A stretch of DNA of 64,000 nt from Microbacterium azadirachtae (GTDB taxonomy: Bacteria; Actinomycetota; Actinomycetes; Actinomycetales; Microbacteriaceae). Below are positions 61,101 to 64,000 of the stretch, piece by piece. The position numbers and the translations under genes were made by a program. Each line of letters opens with the position of its first letter. Within the stretch, counting starts at the first letter, position 1. The stretch lies in NCBI RefSeq assembly GCF_000956545.1, contig NZ_JYIT01000075.1, positions 1-64,000 of the forward strand. The letters are read 5' to 3'. Below the pieces are notes generated by a model. It was not told where the DNA came from and ran no database searches. It was given only the letters and a program-made list of their open reading frames with translations.

Positions 61101-63140
61101 CAGATGCGTCGTGATCACCGAGAGCACGCGGCCCTGCGCGGTCTGGAACGTCTGCGCGATGGGCTCACGGGCGTTGCCGAACACCGTCTCGTCCACGACG
61201 GTCGACGCGTCGCCCTTGAGGGTGACGGACGCCTTCTTGTAGATGATCGCGGTCGTGATCACATCGGTGATCGACGTGTCGTTGAGCGCCTGCGGCGTGC
61301 GGACGTAGTCCCACACGTCGGATCCGGCTGCGTCGTTCAGCCCCTGCACGAGGTTCTGCAGCGGCGCGTCGAGCGGGAGTCCGAACTTCGGCCCGTTCTC
61401 GACCTCCATGAGACCGACCACGTCGGCGCCCAGTCCGTTGATCGCCGAGACGATCTTCGAGCGCTGGATCTGGAACTGCGCCGCCGTCTTCGCGCCACGC
61501 GCGTCGGCGTTCTCGCTGGAGAGCGTCGTGAAGAAGTTGTAGACGTTGAACGACGCCACCTTCACGTCGCCGCCCACAGCGGGCGGGGCGTCCGTGCGCG
61601 GGTTCTCGGAGCCGAACGTGGGCTTGTGCGCGGCGTCGCTGGTGCCGTTGATGGGCACCACCGGCTGCAGGCGCCAGTCGTCGAAGCCGTACTGGAGCAC
61701 CTCGCCCTCCGTGGGGAAGTGCACGGTGTCGCCGTTGCGGACGACGGTGTCCTTCGTGAAGTACGGCTGCCCGCCGGTGTGGCCGCCCTTGCCGATCTGG
61801 GACGACCAGCCGTCGTCGAGCAGGATCCGGTTCGCCCGGTTGGCCGCGGTGATCGCGTCCGCCTCGGCACCCGGACGCACGGTCTCGGTCGCCTTGACGT
61901 TGAGCGCGTCGCCCGCGTTGAGCCAGAGCGTGCCGTAGTTGTACAGCTGGTGGCTGGAGGCGAGCTTGTAGGTGCCGCTCGGCGCGACGAGCATGTTCTC
62001 GTACGCTTCGCGATCGGCGCCGCGCACCGAGTCCGGCAGCGCGACGGGCTGCGGGAGCCCCGCCCCCGCCGTCACCACGGAGATGTCCCCGAGGGTCGCC
62101 GGGTTGATCTGGGTCTGGCCGAAGTACTCCGAGACCGTGCCGGTGACCGAGACGAGGTCGCCGCGTGCGACCGAGGGCGCCAGCGCGTTCAGGTACACGA
62201 AGATGCCGTCCGAAGCGCCCGCGGTCTTGACGTCGCCGCCCGTGCCCTGGGTCTGGATCGAGACGCCCTTGTAGCCGCCGGTGCGGTAGTCGCCGGTGAC
62301 GATGCCCTGCACGGTGACGGTCTGTCCGACGAACGGAGAGCTGTCGGTCGTGCCCTGCACCTCGGCGATGCTCTTGGTCTCGCCCGGCGCGGGGGTGTCC
62401 GTCGGCGTGGGGGTCGGCGTCGGCGTCGGCTCGGGGTCGGGATCCGTCGCGTTGTTCTTGGTGTTGGTCGGCGTGATCGTCGCCGAGAGGGAGAAGTCGG
62501 CGTTGTTCGCGTCGGTGTCAGCGCCCTGCGTGCGGTTCAGCGATCGCACGTCGGTGTTGCCCGAGGGAGCACCGGCGACGGCGCCCTCGAAGGTGTTGGA
62601 CGTGCCGTAGCCGATCAGGTCGATCACATCGGGGTTGCCCACGAGGGATCCGGTCGGCAGCGCGACCGCGGACGCGCTGTTGACGAGCGCGATCGTGCCG
62701 GTGGTTCCGCTCGGGTTCAGGCCGCCGGTCGCATCGGGGGCGGGAAGCGCCGCGCCGTTCGAGCCGTTGCTGCCGCCCTGGACCAGGTAGTAGCCGTGGG
62801 CGGGGATGGATCCGGCGAGCGGGACGACCCCGCTGAAGTTCGTGGTGCCGGTCGCGGACCGGTACTGCACCGAGGTGCCGTCGAGCGAGATCGCCGCGTC
62901 GGTCGGGTTGTACAGCTCGACGAACTTGTTCTTGAACGCCGCGCCCGCGCTCCCGCCGGAGAGGTACGCCTCGTTGATCACCACCCCCGTCCCGGACGTG
63001 TTGGCGAAGGCCGGAAGCGCCACCAGGCTGCCGAAGCCCACGGCGCTGACGGTGGTCACGGCGAGTGCGCACAGACGCGCTCGCCTTCTGCGATTCGCGA
63101 CGGGAACCGCGTGGTTCTCGCCGGTGGGGACGGACGTCAT
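58134..63140 (-). CDS. Cell-wall-anchored ExeM/NucH-like nuclease fused to a 5'-nucleotidase
   Basis: A 1668-residue multidomain secreted protein. A signal peptide (ALAVTTVSAVGFGSLVALPA) is followed by a lamin-tail domain (VVINEAYLSGGSAGAAFKNK), a Thr-Pro linker, an OB-like region (VTVQGIVTGDYRTGGYKGV), an endonuclease/exonuclease/phosphatase domain (KVASFNVYNFFTTL, LMEVENGPKF, VFLVGDFNAYGKEDP, YRSSDHDPIVV; about residues 530-860), a 5'-nucleotidase metallophosphatase (ATINDFHGRIE, AAGNHEFDQGY, SAHTHLAYNHVI) with its C-terminal domain (FAVMNPGGLRANL), Ig-like repeats, and a sorting signal LALTGAD, hydrophobic helix and RRRLR. It could degrade extracellular DNA to nucleosides and phosphate. 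The ATG has AGGAG ten bases upstream. Confidence 0.94.
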   Translation of the reverse strand: MTSVPTGENHAVPVANRRRRARLCALAVTTVSAVGFGSLVALPAFANTSGTGVVINEAYLSGGSAGAAFKNKFVELYNPTDAAISLDGTSVQYRSATGTTNFSGVVPLAGSIPAHGYYLVQGGSNGSNGAALPAPDATGGLNPSGTTGTIALVNSASAVALPTGSLVGNPDVIDLIGYGTSNTFEGAVAGAPSGNTDVRSLNRTQGADTDANNADFSLSATITPTNTKNNATDPDPEPTPTPTPTPTDTPAPGETKSIAEVQGTTDSSPFVGQTVTVQGIVTGDYRTGGYKGVSIQTQGTGGDVKTAGASDGIFVYLNALAPSVARGDLVSVTGTVSEYFGQTQINPATLGDISVVTAGAGLPQPVALPDSVRGADREAYENMLVAPSGTYKLASSHQLYNYGTLWLNAGDALNVKATETVRPGAEADAITAANRANRILLDDGWSSQIGKGGHTGGQPYFTKDTVVRNGDTVHFPTEGEVLQYGFDDWRLQPVVPINGTSDAAHKPTFGSENPRTDAPPAVGGDVKVASFNVYNFFTTLSSENADARGAKTAAQFQIQRSKIVSAINGLGADVVGLMEVENGPKFGLPLDAPLQNLVQGLNDAAGSDVWDYVRTPQALNDTSITDVITTAIIYKKASVTLKGDASTVVDETVFGNAREPIAQTFQTAQGRVLSVITTHLKSKSPPQNAGPEPADGQGFFNADRVAQAKAELAFAQKVQKSSGSDDVFLVGDFNAYGKEDPIDVFAQAGWTDVEPTFAHGQYTYSFDGELGSLDHVIASPSAAKAITGAGVWNINSPEWSDRGYAFAATESGTPYRSSDHDPIVVGLKGAADPIDINIATINDFHGRIEADGAAAGAAVVAGAVEQFRAQNPNTIFAAAGDLIGASTFTSFIQQDNPTIDALNAAGLDVSAAGNHEFDQGYADLRDRVIPRADWTYLSSNVFLTADGKPALTPAWVKDVQGVKVGFIGAVTEDLPTLVSPDGMKGLEVRDIATSVNKVAAELKDGDASNGEADVIILLVHEGATTTDVASITPESRLGEIVNGVDKSVNAIVSAHTHLAYNHVIDGRPVVSAGQYGENMGLMDLKVDPATKKLLSITNEIKPLTVNKVPQYPADPAVQAIVDAAKKKADELGSVKLGDITADFNRARQSDGKTENRGGESTLGNFVADVQKWSTGADFAVMNPGGLRANLTYASSGAGDADGSVSYREAATVQPFANTLMTVKLTGAQVKQVLEQQWQPAGSARPFLKLGVSKELAYTYDPAAAAGSHITGITVNGAPIDPAAVYTVGANAFLAAGGDAFTAFQQGTDKKDTGKVDLQSMVDWFAANKTAAPDLAQRAVGAVLSAPADAAGYKAGESVTLKLSSLAFSAGEKAPGDVTVSLGGTALATSTVDAAVTVDAFDEAGTATLTFPIPEGVTGAQALQVDVAVTGTSLRLPITVAGSDTGSFNGTISVGAAKVLAGEKLALTGTAFEPGETLTLQLREQGKKGTVIDLGTVKVGGDGSFATAPVVPRSVKGGDYLVAATQADGDEATAAVTVVRGKGQLKVGASSVTAGGSVTISASGLYENEKVALELHSTPVSLGSVTAAADGSFTATVTIPAGTAAGQHHVVAILSDGAQISVEITVVAAASGGGLALTGADSGSFLLLALVLLALGLGLVVARRRLRVE

Positions 63141-63225
63141 CGGTGCTGTCTCCTCGGGAAGTGGAACGCCGGCTTCCCCGCGGGACCGCCGACGGCGCCG
63201 TCTGGGGGACGGCGCATACGTCCCG

Positions 63226-63255
63226 ACCCTAGGCGAGGCTATGCACGGGCTTCAA
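63226..63255 (-). promoter_or_regulatory. Promoter candidate for the surface nuclease/nucleotidase gene
   Basis: On the minus strand TTGAAG (63255-63250) and TAGGGT (63231-63226) are 18 bases apart, about 85 bases before the start codon. Upstream of and within the -35 (63250-63291) are three roughly 11-base-spaced related units on the plus strand (CTTCAAGGA, CTTAAGGAA, CTGAAAGGA) and GTTCACTGTCAG, which recall PhoP/PhoB direct repeats. The phosphate link is only suggestive. Confidence 0.5.
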
Positions 63256-63388
63256 GGACCTTAAGGAAGGGCTGAAAGGAGTTCACTGTCAGGACAACGG
63301 ATCTTCACCCGGCGGCGCGCGAAGGTGCAGGAGATGCGGCTCCGATGCTCGAAAGAGCGACGGCGGCCGAGGCCCGCCCGCGACCGAG

Positions 63389-64000
63389 TCAGAGTGCTCC
63401 GGGATCCGGATCCGCGACGGATCGCCGCTCCTCGAACTCCTCGACCTCGCGCTCCCAGGCGTCCTTCGCCAGGCGGTACCAGAGGTAGAACGCGAACCCG
63501 GCGAAGATCGCCCACTCCACCGCGTAGAAGATGTTCAGCCAGTTCACCGAGGAGTGCTCCTCCGGCGCCGGCGAGGAGATGGCGTCGAGACCGCCGAGCG
63601 CGGCCGTCGAGGCCAGGAAAGGACGATAGACGTCGAGGCCCGCGGTGTCGTGCCAGAAGCCGAGCAGTGCCGCCGGCGACATCCGGTCCATGCGGGTGGG
63701 CTGGTCCTTCGGCGGGGCGACGGGCCCCTCGTCGGAGATCAGCCGCCCCTTCACGGTGACGACGGATCCGTCCGCGGTCTTCTCGAGGCGCTGCACCGCG
63801 GCCTTCGCGGCAGCCTCGTCCGCGGCCCAGCCGACCGCGACCGCGAGCGAGGTGGGCTTCGCCGTGCCCGAAATGCGGAGCTGACCGGTGACCCAGTAGC
63901 CCTCAGCCCCGTCGTTGAACCGCGAGGAGACGATGAGGAAGTCTCCGGGGATCCAGGATCCGCTGGCCTGGGTCCGCTGCCCCACGAGGGCGGCGTCCAG
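63389..64000 (-). CDS. SURF1 family protein, partial (N-terminus beyond right edge)
   Basis: The C-terminal 203 residues of a SURF1 protein; the frame is open to the right edge, so the start lies outside the window. Visible signatures are RFNDGAEGYWVTGQLRISGT, LAVAVGWAADEAAAKAAVQR, VKGRLISDEGPVAPPKDQPT, RMDRMSPAALLGFW and the terminal helix SVNWLNIFYAVEWAIFAGFA then FYLWYRLAKDAWEREVEE. SURF1 helps assemble heme-copper cytochrome c oxidase in the membrane. The acidic tail after the last helix is usual in actinobacteria. Confidence 0.9.
   Translation of the reverse strand: MDAALVGQRTQASGSWIPGDFLIVSSRFNDGAEGYWVTGQLRISGTAKPTSLAVAVGWAADEAAAKAAVQRLEKTADGSVVTVKGRLISDEGPVAPPKDQPTRMDRMSPAALLGFWHDTAGLDVYRPFLASTAALGGLDAISSPAPEEHSSVNWLNIFYAVEWAIFAGFAFYLWYRLAKDAWEREVEEFEERRSVADPDPGAL

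Noticed and set aside
62392..62450. Thr-Pro coding repeat in the surface nuclease gene
   Set aside because: The short periodic stretch encodes a PTPTPTP linker between domains, a common feature of secreted proteins and not a separate element.
58317..63275. A 1652-codon plus-strand open frame
   Set aside because: It is the antisense shadow of the surface nuclease/5'-nucleotidase gene, with low-complexity Arg/Val/Gly composition and no recognisable domain.

Overview
The window looks like chromosome from a high-GC actinobacterium, most likely Microbacteriaceae and Microbacterium-like. Reasons: a small SRP RNA, a MoxR-DUF58-transglutaminase operon, LPxTG-type surface proteins, an ECF sigma/YCII pair, frequent GTG (and one TTG) starts, and 1-8 base overlaps between consecutive genes. 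The genus is an inference.

1-1121: the start of a membrane protein running off the left edge, the SRP RNA (ffs), and the first part of a decayed DUF222/HNH endonuclease gene. 1122-18659: a lower-GC island of about 17.5 kb that interrupts the HNH gene; the HNH reading frame resumes at 18660 and both junctions carry the same 6 bases (GCCAAC). The island carries an IS5-type transposase remnant at its left end and twelve or thirteen same-strand genes that look like an undescribed biosynthetic gene cluster. In transcription order (minus strand) these are: condensation-like enzyme, two glycosyltransferases, a nucleotide-sugar dehydrogenase joined in frame to a carrier protein, an esterase, an AMP-dependent ligase, an Fe(II)/2-oxoglutarate oxygenase, a stand-alone carrier protein, an aminoacyl-tRNA-synthetase-like amino acid:carrier protein ligase, a second condensation-like enzyme, an asparagine-synthetase-like ligase without the amidotransferase cysteine, and two ABC exporter half-transporters. 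Inferred logic: an amino acid is loaded on a carrier by a synthetase-like ligase, a second acid is activated by the AMP ligase, carrier-bound units are oxidised and condensed without any modular NRPS, a uronic-acid-type sugar is made and transferred, and the product is exported.

18660-40160: housekeeping and metabolic genes. MoxR/DUF58/TgpA operon; DedA protein; trhO; a transketolase/pyruvate dehydrogenase E1-like enzyme divergent from an Lrp-type regulator with a palindromic operator; an LssY_C protein; tRNA-Ser(GGA); a FadR-type regulator divergent from an asparagine permease/asparaginase pair; GNAT and PAP2 proteins; a long palindrome; an alpha-glucoside-type ABC importer with a divergent LacI repressor and operator-like palindromes.

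40211-46606: rplJ-rplL with an attenuator-like leader; a YqaJ-type nuclease; a surface-protein locus with a SipW-type signal peptidase, three proteins carrying the SipW-cognate signature and an LPATG-anchored protein; an SseB-family protein. 46649-64000: pcrA (with a REP-like element inside its coding sequence), an ABC-2 exporter, a glycerophosphodiesterase, a Bax-inhibitor-1 protein, an ECF42-type sigma factor with its YCII partner, an AlkD-like protein, guaA with a DUF3817 protein, a 1668-residue cell-wall-anchored nuclease/5'-nucleotidase, and a SURF1 gene cut by the right edge. No CRISPR array, prophage or intact insertion sequence was seen.
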